Positions 9,805 through 22,176 of a DNA stretch of 64,000 bases are shown piece by piece. A program made the translations under genes and the position numbers. Each line of letters starts with the position of its first letter. Position 1 is the stretch's first letter. The DNA lies in assembly GCA_003988855.1 (NCBI GenBank), contig QYAI01000048.1:1-64000 (forward strand), given 5' to 3'. The notes under the pieces are model-generated. The model worked only from the letters and a program-made list of their open reading frames with translations, was not told where the DNA came from and did no database searches. Source of the stretch: Arachnopeziza araneosa. Its lineage: Eukaryota > Ascomycota > Leotiomycetes > Helotiales > Arachnopezizaceae.

Positions 9805-11593
9805 CCGTAGTAGTGGTAGATGAGAGGAACCTCTCTGAAAACAAGCACGGGAAGGGTCCTCATGGTATTGAGGAAGCTTGTGGAAGGAAAAAGGGGATCT
9901 CCAGCCTTTTGTTTTTGATACGGGGAAAAACACTCAGTGAGATCACAGAGCTACTATATCTTGGCATAGATTTCATGCCCTGAACTTTTCCACAAGACCA
10001 TGAAACGATCACAAGCTGCCTTGAAAACTCTGATCCCCAAACGACATTTCTGGTCGCAAGAGAGAGCCCGGCTAAGTTGACCAATTCACACATGGCAGTT
10101 TGGGATGCACAACCAACGTTGAAACAAACAAGTATTGAGGTAGCACAGCATGGCGTTGAAATTATGTGAAATATGGGTACGCTCTTGGGGGCTGAACAGG
10201 TTGTTCTCGCGACTATTAAAAAAAGCTTGGAATGCTAACTCGTGATGGTCCAAAACGGGGATTTGGCTGGGAGGATAGACCTCCTTGAAAGATAGGCTCA
10301 ACTAGAGCGGAATGTCGAGACTCGGCAACGACAAGCTGATGTTGATCGATGAATACAGATCCAAGATCCTAGGGACAGTTCAACAGCTACAAGAGCCATA
10401 TCTGGCATGAAACGGGATTTTCAAGTACACGCTTTGAAAAAACAGCTTGACACTTGGTAGTGTGAGAGATTGACAGTTTGAGGATCTGTTTATGGGAGAG
10501 ACGTTCTCATTCCGCATGTTAAAGGTTATCTACATGGTTTTATCTGCCGTCACTTTTCTCGTGCTAATCCTCAACTCAAAAAATCCTCCTTTTCCATCTG
10601 CGGTGAAGACATACCTCTCTGTGCTACACATCTTTAGCTATAATCGGTCTCTCCCACCAAAACCTCCCGTTGCTCCATCGAAAACCAGTAAACCTAAAGC
10701 TCGCCACTTTCCTCGAAACAGTTCCACCTCAACATCACAACAGCAAAGATTCACCAAGTGAGTTATCACATCAAGCCAAGCAACATCTCCGCACCACCGC
10801 AAGCCGCCCTCCCACAACGCACCAGCCATATCAAGCAACATGCAGAACCCACCCCCAGCCTGTACATTGAGCCATCCAACGCCTCATGCCCAAACCAAAA
10901 CCACGATATCGTCCATCCATGACTCCGACCATCAGGTAGCCCACTAATCCCCTCTCGTCACGGAAGTATCCTCCGCTGTATCCACCATGCCAGGATGGGA
11001 AAGTGAGCCTCTGAGGCGAGGCGTGACTGCACGCGGATTACTCACATCGCAGGACTCGAAATAGACGATAGAAGGGACGACTAGCCGCGGGAGAGATCAG
11101 ACAGATACTTGGCTTTGGTTCTGGTGCTCCTTCAAATAGTAACGCGGGAAGAAAAATGGGGATACTCTATGCTTCCCGCCATCGAACTACGTCAAAGCAA
11201 AGGCAGTCTATTCCTTTTGGCGCTATAGCGCTATAGCACCGTTGCATGATAGAGTGTGACAATATAACAAGGAAAAGAAATCATGGCCACCGAAAAATGT
11301 TACGGAAGAAGAATGGTGGAAAGATTGCATAGATGAAGCAGAAGAATAAGGGTATCTACAGATTGTTCCTTGTTTCTCTATCCTCCACATCACTCATAAT
11401 AAACCATACAAAACCAACCCTAAAAGGCAAACCTTGTTTTCTCATCCTCTTCATCATCGCCGCAAACGCCAAGCACCATTCCAATGCCGCAATAAAAAAA
11501 ACCCACCCTAAACCGCCATCCAACCATCCAAAGATAGAAGTAGAAAAGAATAATCAATGAATCGTCTCGAGAAGTGTAAGCTTAAAGCTAAAA
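9805..11593. other. Degenerate tail of the ankyrin relic, then empty sequence
   Basis: From about 9990 to 10690 plus-strand frames give fragments such as MAVWDAQPTLKQTSIEVAQHG and SATRAISGMKRDFQVH, interrupted by stops. They could be the former C-terminal part of the ankyrin gene. From about 10700 to 11593 I see no gene; this is the 3' flank of the MADS-box gene. Confidence 0.4.
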
Positions 11594-13500
11594 TCAAGCA
11601 TCATGCTTTGCTCTCTTTGCCTCTCCTCCATCATTTTCACCCATCTCAGGACTCTTTCTTTTTACACCTCCATTCTCTTTCCCTCCACTTCCACTATCTT
11701 CTCTTAAGAAGCTTGGTCCGGTACCTACAACCGGAGTTGCAAAATTCAAAGGACTCGGTAATGTGTTGCTGTCACTTCCTCTGAAATTCCACTCTGGATA
11801 GAAACTGCTCGGACTTGGCAAAAACTCATTTGTCATGAATCTGGATGGTAATGCTGATACTGGAGTATCTATCATGTTTCCGTTGTTGCTATTGCTTTGA
11901 GAAGTTTGAGAGACTGGATGATGAGGTCGAGCAAAGGGATTAGGTGGTCCAGAGGCACTTGCAGAGAGAAGTGCTGATGCAGATGGTGAAGGAGGAGGAA
12001 GGACAACACCGGCAGTTGATGAATGAGAGTCGGACGCATTATTGGTGTTAGATGAAGTGCCATTACGGCGAGGAGCAGAGGAAGTAGCATTGGTTCCGGA
12101 AGGAGAATTGGAATCCGCGGTTGCGGAACCATTATCGGACGGTTCATCAGGAATTTGAACCTTTAGAACAGGACGTTTACCACCACCAAGTTGAGCAGAG
12201 TTGGTGCGAGATGGAGGTGTGAAGCCATCTGGCATTGAAGACAGAGAGACACGATGTTTGTTGTGAGATTGTGCTCGGACAGGAGGTGGTGGAGAGTTTT
12301 TAACGCCGGTTCTATTTACTGCACCAACATCAACAGACTGAGATCTGTTGTTCGAAGTGACAGGTTCGCTTCTTAAAGGTTCTGCATTTGAAGTAGATGA
12401 AGCCCAGTGCTGTGATAAGATAGAACGTGACTCGTCAATTGGAGTGAAGATACTTCTAGACTTGACAGACATTCTCTTTACCGGCTCGAGCATTTGCTGA
12501 GGAGCTGGTTGTGGCTCTTCCGGCTCTTGCTGTTGTGGCTGAGGGATCTGTTGTGGAATCTGTTGTGGCGGTGGTTGCGGTGGAGAGGGCTCCTGGCGAG
12601 ATTGTGGCCTTTCTTGCGGTGGGAATGCAGGTGGTATAGAAGCTCTTCGTTGTTCTTCAGCATACATTTGTTGAACCTGCTGTTGATGGGGATGAGGCTG
12701 GGGAGGTGGTGCGTAGTTTGGGTATTGAGGACCTGGTTGTGGAGGTCCTTGCATGGGAGCTTGCATATGATGTTGTGGAAGTCCATGGGGGTGAGGAGGC
12801 ATGGGGGGACCATTATGGGGATTGTAGATGGCTGGATTTGGCATATATGCGTACCCGTTTTGCGGCGGTGGGTGTTGAGGTACGAGGTTGGAGCTTGCCC
12901 TTCGAACGGCATTTCTAGATGATGGTCTAGATCCGCCTTGTGGCTGAGGAGTATGTTGTCGCTGTTGAGGATGATGTGGAAAGACGCCGTTGGGAATTGG
13001 AGGAGAGGCAGATGGTGTATGATGTCGGATATGTTGAAAAGCAGCTTGATTTTGGAATTGAGGAGGCATCATCTGTGGTTCGACTGATCCGCCATGTTGC
13101 GAAACACCAGATCCATCATCGTCGTCATCATCATCGTCCATCTTTCCCTTCCCACTGAAGTCTGCTGGACCTTTATGTTCGTTGGCTCCTCCATACTATA
13201 AATCGTTAGCTTTCTCAACCAGTCTGCCAAGGTTACACACATATTGATATCGCGTCAAGATCTCTCCAATATCGCTACTCGAGTACTCGTACAACTTCTT
13301 ATTATTTCCAAAGATTATGACTGCGACATCGACGGAACACAAGACGGAAAGCTCATGCGCCTTCTTGAACAAACCGCCTTTGCGCTTAAGGAAGGTTCTA
13401 CGGAAGGTTAGCCAGCTTCTAGTCGCGACGGAGGATTTGCTTACACAGAACGGTTTCTGTCATCCTTGATCGCCTTGATTTCAATCTTTCTTCTCCCCAT
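11594..13500 (-). CDS. RLM1: MADS-box transcription factor, Rlm1/Mef2 type, 604 aa, 3 exons
   Basis: Exons are 13500-13445, 13397-13241 and 13195-11594; introns are 47 and 45 bp. The N-terminus [19 protein letters not shown] continues over intron 1 into [21 protein letters not shown], a canonical MEF2/SRF-type MADS domain for DNA binding and dimerisation (residues 1-60). [14 protein letters not shown] follows across intron 2, then an eight-Asp run. The rest is Gln/Pro/His-rich. One conserved island, [17 protein letters not shown], matches the block known in fungal RlmA proteins. The family acts in the nucleus downstream of the cell-wall-integrity MAP kinase and induces wall-biosynthesis genes. 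The tail ends in a basic stretch ([16 protein letters not shown]). Start choice is secure because MADS domains begin within a few residues of the N-terminus. Confidence 0.95.
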
Positions 13501-16500
13501 CGCGGCGACGCGCGGATTCTGTGGAAGGTATGAAGGCTCTATGAATTGATCCAGCTCCTCGGGCGTAAAGGAAACGGCGAAGTCTGGTGGAGATGAAAGG
13601 GCCTGATGATGGAACAGTTTAGCTATTGTCAATGCTGCGCGATGGCACACATTAAAATGGTGGCCTTGCGAATGAAACAAACAAAGGAAGGAGGACGAGA
13701 AATGTTTCGTAGATGTACAGTGTCGAGGTCGACTTGGTGGTGATGGACGAGATGGACAGGAATTGCGACCGAGTCCTGGAGACTTGAGGTAATTGCTGAA
13801 TGAGATTGGAATAGTGATAGAGTGGGGACGGATCGGTACGTGATATAGAAGATGGGGAGGTACGGTACCTGAAGACACAAATTTGCCAGTCTCCGAGCCT
13901 GATAGTACTGATAGAGATCGCGATGCTAAATATAGAGATGTCGAAGCTGCTTCGGTGTTGGAGGGACAGACTGACGGCTGTTAGTGTGGGAGAGGATGAG
14001 GCGAAGGCTGGGAGAGCGGATAGCGGGATGGGGGGAGTGGGCGTAGGACGGACACAGAGAAGGATTTTGCAGTTGAGCCAATGGAGAAGAGCACGCTGAA
14101 ACCGAGCGATGTTGAATTACAGTGCACCTATGAGCTGATGCAGCTGGTGGAAATCATTCCCAACACCCTACCAATGGTGAGCCCAAGAGTCTCTCTCAGC
14201 CCCTTCGCCTGTCTTCAGCTTCTGCTACACAACTCTCACCGCTCCCTATTCCCACCCTCTGGTCGCTTATCACCAGCCTCTCGTGCGGCCCATTGACTCG
14301 AGCTGCAAGCGCCCTCTCCAGTTCTCGTCCGCAGGCAGGGCCTCTGAATGGCTCAACAAGCCCTACCCGACCTGCACGCTTCCCTGCCCGCTTACCAGCC
14401 AGGACAAAGGTCCTAAAATAGCCCACATCAGGGTCTTTTTGGCCTCAACTTCATATGCTGCAAATTAGCCCGGATCAGGTGAGTATTTACCACCTTTGGG
14501 CCCAGCTCGGTCCGCAAATTATGTGCATATCTCTCACCGAACGCTTAATATCAAGAACGGACATGCCCAGGACTTCCAGAAGAGAGCCCTCCCAGAGGCT
14601 GCTCCTGGTCGCTGCAATCTACCGTTCGGTCCAGTGTAGTATCTGGCGTCAGAATTCTATTTGTGTTGACACACGATGTGGAAATATGCAGGTACCAGTC
14701 ATCCTCTTCACTCGTTCCAACACCAACCTTCAGGAGACTCGAGCCCGGAAGGATGGAAAGACCGGAATAGAAAGGGTGGCCAGGAGCTGGGACCTTATAC
14801 AGCGAGGTGTAGAATCCAACAGCGTTCCCCATCGAGACACTCGAGATGTTGTGATGATACAGTAATCTTCAATTCGAGATCTTCATCAGGCTTGTGGGTT
14901 ATCAGCTGCGACCCAGACCATCACACACGACCGCTGATAACCCCGATGCTTCCTCTGCCGCATATCAGGTGTTGTAATCTGAAACAAGGCAGAGCTTATG
15001 AAGGCAGCAAGCTTATGAAGAGCTTCAAGATGCAAATGATGACAGATGTGTTCCATTCCACACGATCTCCATGGCGGGATCTTCAACTCCCGCGTACATG
15101 TCCTAACTCTCTTCCTCGTCAACTTGTCATTTCTCTTCCCGTCCCTCAACTACCGTCTTCTTCTCGGTCAAATCATATCAAACCACTCAATCCGCCGATC
15201 GTCCTGTCTAACCCGTAATACACTTCTATTCCACCGACATCTATCCTGTACCATTCCCTGTCCCTTCATCGGTGGTTGTCTGGAGCCTCATTGACCTCAC
15301 ACATCTGTGGTCCGTTCGGGTCTAAATATAGAACAATCAACACAACCCATCATCTTCGCTTAATCTCCCCTGTCCATCTTCCAACGTCTACCTCTTTTGT
15401 AACAGAACCCGAAGCAGGCAATCAATTGCTCAATAACAACAAGGCCGATGAGACGCTGCTCGTCACATTTCGGTAGTCGGCTTTGGCTCAAGGGAGTCAA
15501 GAAGTAAGTACACGGTACGCGGTAATGTGATTTTGAAGTCTGATACTGCTACCTACTTTTGGTACTCTTCTGCGCAGTTGACGTGTCCTGTCCTCATTTC
15601 CATAACCCCAGGGACAATCCAATCTTGATCCATTCATCCAGCTGCGCATGTCACTATTCCATTCTATTCCTATCATTCACACCATCCACCATCCGCGAGG
15701 AAAAATGATATCACAAAATCCTCGGTACCACCGGGAAGAAACACCACCCGTGACACCCCAGCAGTTAATATAAATCCCATCCGTCACTCTTCTATTCCCC
15801 TTCTCTCCTTCATCACGGCGCTTAATATAGTACCCGACATGAGTTTCAAGCTGAACACAATATCGTTCCCTCCATTCATCACGACGACCTGCAACTTACC
15901 CCTTTCGTTGTAATCTATCCATCGCTTCAAACCCAGTCAAGTCCTCCTTGTACCTCGCCTTCACACATTTCGTGCATACAAATCTGACTCCAAACTTAAT
16001 TGCAACCCTTCTAAAGAAAGACAAGGTAGATCCATTCCGCGAATGAGGTAAGGTAAGCGCGGGGTATCGTTGGCGTCTAAGCTGTAAGGTTCCTTCGTCC
16101 TTCACATCTCAAAGCACGCGTGGGATGATAGGCATTGGTTTTGTGTGGGTGAAGGGACAGAAAATAGAACCTCGTGCTCTTACCCTACCTTGATCTTGAA
16201 TCAAGATGATTCCGAATGTAAGAGTCTCGCTTGTATATGCATGTCACTAGAGAGAGGAGTGATTGGTTGTATCGTTTACTTTCCGAATGAAGTAAGGCTA
16301 CTCGTGAGAAGGCTTTGAGAACATCCCTTCAATGGTAACTCAAATTCTTGCCAGTTTCTTCTATTTTGATGCATTAACTCGTGCTGCATCTATACCAGTC
16401 ACGCTTCTCGACCTCCTCAATTGTAGGAATTACTAAGCCATAAACTGATTCTTTCCGTGAGACCCTCTGATGCTCACTTCAACAAACGCCTAACTCCTCG

Positions 16501-16825
16501 CTATGTTATCCGTCTAATCATACACTGGTGAAACATTTCGTGGCCGAATCGAGCCGTCGAATAAGGAAGTGATTTCGTAGGTATTTTAAGAGTAAAGTGT
16601 GGGGGTAGGAATCGTGACGTAGACGGATTACCTATGATTGCGATAAGTGATCAAAACGTTGGTGCTTGAATAGCGCCAAAGTCATGATTGCTTGGTTGGT
16701 CTTCAACCTTCATCGTGCCATTCAATAATGGGCAAAGCCTGAAGTTCTTGTTAGCATATTAATGCTGGTAGTAACCATCACATATGAAATAATAAATGTT
16801 AAAAATAGAATAACCGCCAAGACAG
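13501..16825. other. Long gene-free interval
   Basis: About 3.3 kb upstream of the MADS-box gene and downstream of TAF1. It contains pyrimidine-rich stretches (for example 15060-15300) and only short open frames. A 180-codon plus-strand frame at 14676-15218 and a 145-codon minus-strand frame overlapping the MADS start show no family resemblance. It probably holds a long promoter and leader for the MADS-box gene. Confidence 0.5.
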
Positions 16826-19800
16826 CTATTGAAGTGCCTCTCGGACGCTCTTTCGATCTTTGCGATGTTTGCATCGGGAACAGTACTTTTTATTGGTTTT
16901 GATATGGCCAATTTGACCACAGTTTGCGCATTTACGGAGTGTTCCTGTTGACTTTTCTACGGATTGGGCTGGCGTTGAGGCAGGTGACAGGGCTGAAGAT
17001 GGTGATGCAGATCTTCCCTTTGACGAGATTCCCTTTTGTTTTTCACGTGCGTGGCGACGATTTTTGTTCTTTTCGAGTCTTGCGAGTTCATCCAGAACAC
17101 TTGCATATGATTAGCAACTTCCTTAACTGGAATATGAACTTACATTTGCTTTTTCATTGCATCAGTTTCGGCATCACCAGTTGGATCCACTGTATAGGCA
17201 CTAAAATATCACGTCAGCAAAGGTTAGAACAGAATGAATGTCCTTACTCAGTATCTTGCATATCTATTTGAGTGCGGCGTTGAATGTAGGCAGTAATGAT
17301 TTTTGGGTTGGTGACTGTCTCGGAGGATGTTTCCATCTGGCCATACTCGTTTTTAAATCGTCTCGTAATCTTCATCGCTTTTCGACGAGTATTGGCGCTG
17401 TACAGACTAGCGTTGTCATCCATAGCCGAAGCTGCCGGAGTCTGACCATAATCATCATCTTTCGCATTAGGGTCTTTCTCCATTTCTTCTGGGCATGTGA
17501 GATTGCTTTTTTGTCTCTCCCAGATCCCACGGATAGCCTTATTGTAGATCTCTTGTTGAAGCTTCACATTGTAGCCGTGACCACCATTGGCTTTGGGATC
17601 AAGCGCTTTCTTGACATCATCTTCAAGATCAGGAAGATGAGCATTTTCAAGATTCTCCAAGAAGCCACCTTTCATCGAAGTCTTCAAGAAACTCAATGCA
17701 GCACCACATCCACTAGGATCACCCGGACCTACGAGAGCCAACATTGCTTTATCTGCTGAAGCTTCAAGGAAGGTTTTGGTTGTACGCCATGGAGCAAGAT
17801 TTTGTTCCAGATTTCCTTCTTCGTCTGCATCGTCAATCTCACCATCATCCTCGGCAACCAAACCAGCATCCTCAAGATGTCGAACACCAACTTGCATAGC
17901 ATCAATAACGCAGATGTCTTCTGGTTTGACCATGGATCGAATTTGTACTTCTTCGCGGAGGGGATCTCCAGTTGGTAATTTCCAGACCTTGTCAACTTTA
18001 TCGTAAGTCATAAACTCTTTCAGTTTCTGTCTATTTTGCATGTCGGTGGAATCTATTATATGAGCTGTAATATCACCAATCTTGACTTCATTTCGAGGGT
18101 GGTGACGAGCCATTCGATAAGCTAACATTTTCATACGATTCTTTGCTGCGTTGGTGACGCGACGAGAATGTGGGCCAGGGATTTCCATTGAAGGAAGTTG
18201 TTGACCGACAACAAAAAGATGATCAATGTTTCGAATTCCCCATTGAGTACCACCAACTCCAGTACTACTTCGAATACCGAGAAAGTCGGTACTCTTAATC
18301 TCATGCTTGAAGATAGGAGCACGGTACATTTCATTGTGTAGAGTACGAACTATCTCGCCTGGATCCACGGCACCAAAATTGGCGAAGGGAGATCTGTCTT
18401 CGGGAAGGAGGACTTGTGCATCACCAAGCTTATCCTCAGGTTGTGGACGTTCTCCATCTTCAGCATTCTTGCGTCGATAATAGTTGATAACACGATTGCC
18501 CATACCAAAGTTGGAGAGAACGGTAGGATGCTCTTCCGAATACTCGAACAGAGTTGCAGTTGCATAATGATCAATCAAGGAAAGGTCTTTGGTCGAAGCG
18601 TAAATATCCCGAGTTTGCATTCCTTTGAAGGTTTTTCGCTTTCTCATGCCAGGTTTTGAGAAAAAGATGGGCTGGTTTGCAAATTTGGCGAATCGAAGAG
18701 CAGGACGATGGAATGATCGAGCTTCGCGAGTATAGAGTCTAGTATGGTAATAAGGCCATTGCAATTTGAGTGCTGGCATACTGTGTTCGACAGCGACATT
18801 GCTCAAGGTTGCACGAACTTTACTCTGGTGGTTCTCTTTGAGAGCTTCATAAGCTTCATCATTCGAGTAATTAAAGCGGGAGGTTAACGCGGAAACAAAG
18901 CTCTTATTTCCAGATTTGCCACCGATTCGTCGACGCTTGACAGGAGGATTGTAGTTGACGTCTAGTAGAAGGTATGGATCATTCATATCAATGAGAGGGC
19001 GCTTTCCAATTTGGATGGCCAAATCTTCAAAGTCGTCAAATGAAGGGACAGGATATTGCGGTGCCATGATAAATTCCCCCTCTGTCTTCTGCTTCTTCTT
19101 TGGGCGTACATAATCCTCTCCAAGAATATCTCTCTCCCAATCATCCAAAGGAACCTCCTCTTCCTCTTCTTCTTGAAGTGGTTCTATAACTGCATTGATC
19201 GCCGAGTCAAAATCTGCGCAAATTATTTCGAGATCTTGCAGAGTAAAACCTCCAACCCTGTCCTCTGGTATTGAGAAATCAAATTCATCCTCACTCTCCA
19301 ATGAATCAGAAGCTGGCTGTTCAATGACGATAAGATTCTTTGCATATCCATCATTTCCTCGCTTTCCTTTTTCCGTAACTTTTGGTGCATTAGATCGGAA
19401 CAGCTTTTCTTGATCAACTGCAATGTCTAGACTGATTTTCGTAGGCGCGAGCGGTTTTGGTGGTTTTGCAGGCTTTGGTGGAATGTAAAATGCCTTTTTT
19501 CCCGGAAAGAGTTGATTCCAGTTCAGTGGGGTATGCTCCTCGAAGTTGGGAAAGTACTTTTGAACAAGCTTTGTCACCTCTTCAACGTCATCAGGAATAG
19601 CGGCGCCACTATCTGGATCGTAGATATGAACTGGGAAATTGAGTTCCCGTAGATCGACCTCTGGTTCGGGTTCTGCTGATGGCATATCCAAATCAACGTT
19701 AAGGTCGTCTCCATTGATAATACCATTCGTAGTATCTTGTGTATCAAGGTCACCTTCATAAGGAGATGTTGCTCGACCACCATCTCCAAATAAATCGTCT

Positions 19801-20084
19801 CCATCGACATCATCTTCTCCAAATAGACCGTCATTATCATTATCTTCTTGTTTGATTGAAGGAAGGATAGATTCTTCTTCTTCGTCGGAGAGTTCAAAAT
19901 CCTCGTAATCTTCTGCATCATCTGCCTTTTCGCCCAGGTCGAGAGGTCGGTCCGCATCGAAAAGATTTAAATTTCCTTCTCCTTGCTGCTCTTGATTTAG
20001 GATACCTAAAATGGCTCTTTCATCGTCAACTTCTTGTTGTCTCCACTCATCAGGTGGAGCGGAGGTCAGTTCGTTGTCTGCCAT
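16826..20084 (-). CDS. TAF1: Transcription initiation factor TFIID subunit 1 (TAF1), 1055 aa, 3 exons
   Basis: Exons are 20084-17248, 17200-17144 and 17099-16826, with 47 and 44 bp introns. I start at MADNELTSAPPDEW rather than at an in-frame ATG 59 codons upstream, because that extension is unlike the acidic TAF1 start and this ATG precedes DDERAILGIL. Acidic N-terminal region, then DLRELNFPVHIYDPD and FPGKKAFYIPPKP, then the conserved central domain with STGVGGTQWGIRNIDHLF, AAKNRMKMLAYRMARHHP and MVKPEDICVIDAMQVGVRHLED. The last exon encodes a CCHC-like knuckle (KCANCGQIGHIKTNKKYC) followed by a basic tail. No bromodomain is present, as is usual in fungal TAF1. It is the scaffold of TFIID in the nucleus. 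Confidence 0.95.
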
Positions 20085-20627
20085 CGTGAAGTTGCCGCGA
20101 ATCGCAGGCTTGACTTCGCGATGACTGTCAGAAGCTTCTTCGATGACACGACGTAATGAGAGATTGTAGCTTCTATCTGTATCGTTAAGGTAAAGAGCGT
20201 CTCTGGGAAATGCGTGGGCTGAGAAGATGACGCGATGAGGTTGATGACCGCAAGGCCACAAGAATTTAGAAAGCGGGCGGCATTAGCGCAAGGCTGAGTA
20301 TCACGTGATTTACTCAACTTCTCAACTCTCGGCTTGACATAGTCACAACAAGCGGATACATTTATAAACTGTATCAATTGACTCATTGAAGTTCAAAAGG
20401 TTGGAGATTACAACTGCTCTACAATGTCAGGTGTCGATCATCAGTCCGGACTCCCGCAAAGGTGGGAGACCACCTGATGATTTTGTGTATCCGAACATCC
20501 CTTTCTGTTGATGATCTACTCTACCCATTGACGTTAAATCGGGACTTCAGGTTTCCAACCTAAAACTATCATTCATTCTTTAGTCTTAAAATTATTCTTA
20601 TTTTGTTTCTCGAGTCAATTAAACTAG
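20085..20627. promoter_or_regulatory. Divergent promoter between TAF1 and the D-serine dehydratase-like gene
   Basis: The interval contains the palindrome TCACGTGA at about 20300, a bHLH/E-box type site. An imperfect hairpin spans 20428-20481: ATCATCAG (20437-20444) pairs with CTGATGAT (20474-20481), and CTCCC (20451-20455) pairs with GGGAG (20464-20468). CAGGTG and CACCTG overlap its two arms. No TATA position can be fixed. Confidence 0.45.
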
Positions 20628-22063
20628 ATGGCTTCCCTCTACCCTCTCTGTACCAAGGAAGAACTTGTGAAACAATTTGTTGGCAAGTCTTTGAAAGATG
20701 TATCAACTCCTGCAGCTATCCTTGATGTCAAGAAACTCAAAAATAATTGCACTAGAATGTTGGAGGCTGTGGAAGCTTTGAAATTTGGATGGAGAGCACA
20801 TATCAAGACACATAAGGTATACATGGATAGTAAAAGCTTTAGGAAATATATTAACCTTCAAAGACGACCGAACTCACAAAACTCCAAGTTGGAGAAGGAA
20901 CTGGTCCAGTTAACATCATTGTCTCAACCGTCATCGAGGCCGAAAAAGTTGCTCCCCTACTACTTCAATATAAAGCAGCCGGCCGAGAGATAAATGTAAG
21001 TTATTGGTATCTCTTAGGACTCATCTGATTCTACTAGATCCTTTATTCCTTCCTACCAACTCCCTCCTCAATTCCACGCCTCTCTTCTCTATCCAAAGTC
21101 TTCGGACCCTCTGCACTTTCTTTGATGATCGACCATCCTTCCCAGCTCGTATTTCTAACTCAAACACCATTTCCACATCCACCTCTAATCTTCTTGAAAA
21201 TTGATATGGGTGGTCGTCGAGCAGGAGTTGTTCCCGGTACTCCAGAATGCATACACCTTATCAAAACTCTCCTCACCCTACAATCTCAACATCTCCTCAT
21301 ATTCCACGGTCTTTACTCTCACGCCGGCCACTCCTATTCCTCTACATCCCGCCTCTCAGCCCTCGACTACCTCCGCCAAGAATTCGAAAGTCTCCTCTTC
21401 ACATCCACCATTATTCCATCCCACCCCTTAGTCCTCTCAGTCGGAGCAACTCCCACGACAACTAGCATTCGTAATCTCCTGTCACCATCTGAATACCTAA
21501 CTTCAGAAGAAAACAGTGAAGTGACCGCTCTCCGAGCAACAATTCGAGAGATTGAAGCAGAAGGGAACAAGATCGAGATACATGCAGGTGTTTATCCTAC
21601 ACTTGATATCCAACAATTAGCAACGCATGCCCTTCCTGATAGCATGTTACAATGGGACGATTTGGCACTTACCATTCTAGCGGACGTGGCTTCTATCTAT
21701 CCCGGTCGAGGCGAGAATGGGAGTACAGAAGCGCTCATCGGATCTGGATCTTTAGCAATAGGTCGAGAACCATGCAAAGCGTATTCAGGTTGGGGAGTCC
21801 TAACACCTTGGAATAGACCTGGTGTTAGCATTCCAGTGAAAGGACCAGAAGAGATAAATGGGTGGATAGTAGGGAGAATAAGTCAAGAACATGGAATTTT
21901 GACTTGGAGTGGAGAAACAAAGGAGGAAGGTCTTCATGTAGGGCAAAGGGTGAGAATATGGCCAAACCATGCCTGTATTGCTGGTGCAGGTTATGATTGG
22001 TATCTGATTGTCGATGGTGGAGACAAAATCATTGATGTTTGGGTCAGATGGCGAGGATGGTAA
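20628..22063 (+). CDS. D-serine dehydratase-like PLP enzyme, 448 aa, 3 exons
   Basis: Exons are 20628-20816, 20864-20995 and 21038-22063 (introns 47 and 42 bp). The protein resembles the eukaryotic D-serine dehydratase/D-threonine aldolase family with an alanine-racemase-type barrel. STPAAILDVKKLKNNC opens the domain. Lys60 in RAHIKTHK is the expected PLP-binding lysine. Near the C-terminus NHACIAGAGYDWYLIVDG supplies the His and Cys (about residues 418 and 420) that hold zinc in yeast Dsd1. Expected reaction: D-serine to pyruvate and ammonia, cytosolic. Related D-threonine aldolases share the fold, so the substrate is not fixed by sequence alone. The stop lies 113 bp from the convergent end of ARP4. 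Confidence 0.9.
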
Positions 22064-22176
22064 CAAGATGCAAAGAACATATCTTATCTTTACACGTCTG
22101 GTATATCCAGCCATTCTACTCCATACGCCAAAATTAACCACCCAGCTCAGGTCTAGACTTTTGATTCCCAGAACTT

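Noticed and set aside
12478..12922. Long frames on both strands inside the MADS-box gene
   Set aside because: They are shadows of the Gln/Pro/His-rich coding sequence of the real gene.
13441..13878. 145-codon minus-strand frame containing [19 protein letters not shown]
   Set aside because: Only its end is real: it is exon 1 of the MADS-box gene, and the upstream part has no conserved sequence.
14676..15218. 180-codon plus-strand frame
   Set aside because: Composition is typical of non-coding sequence, no recognisable motif, no splice partners.
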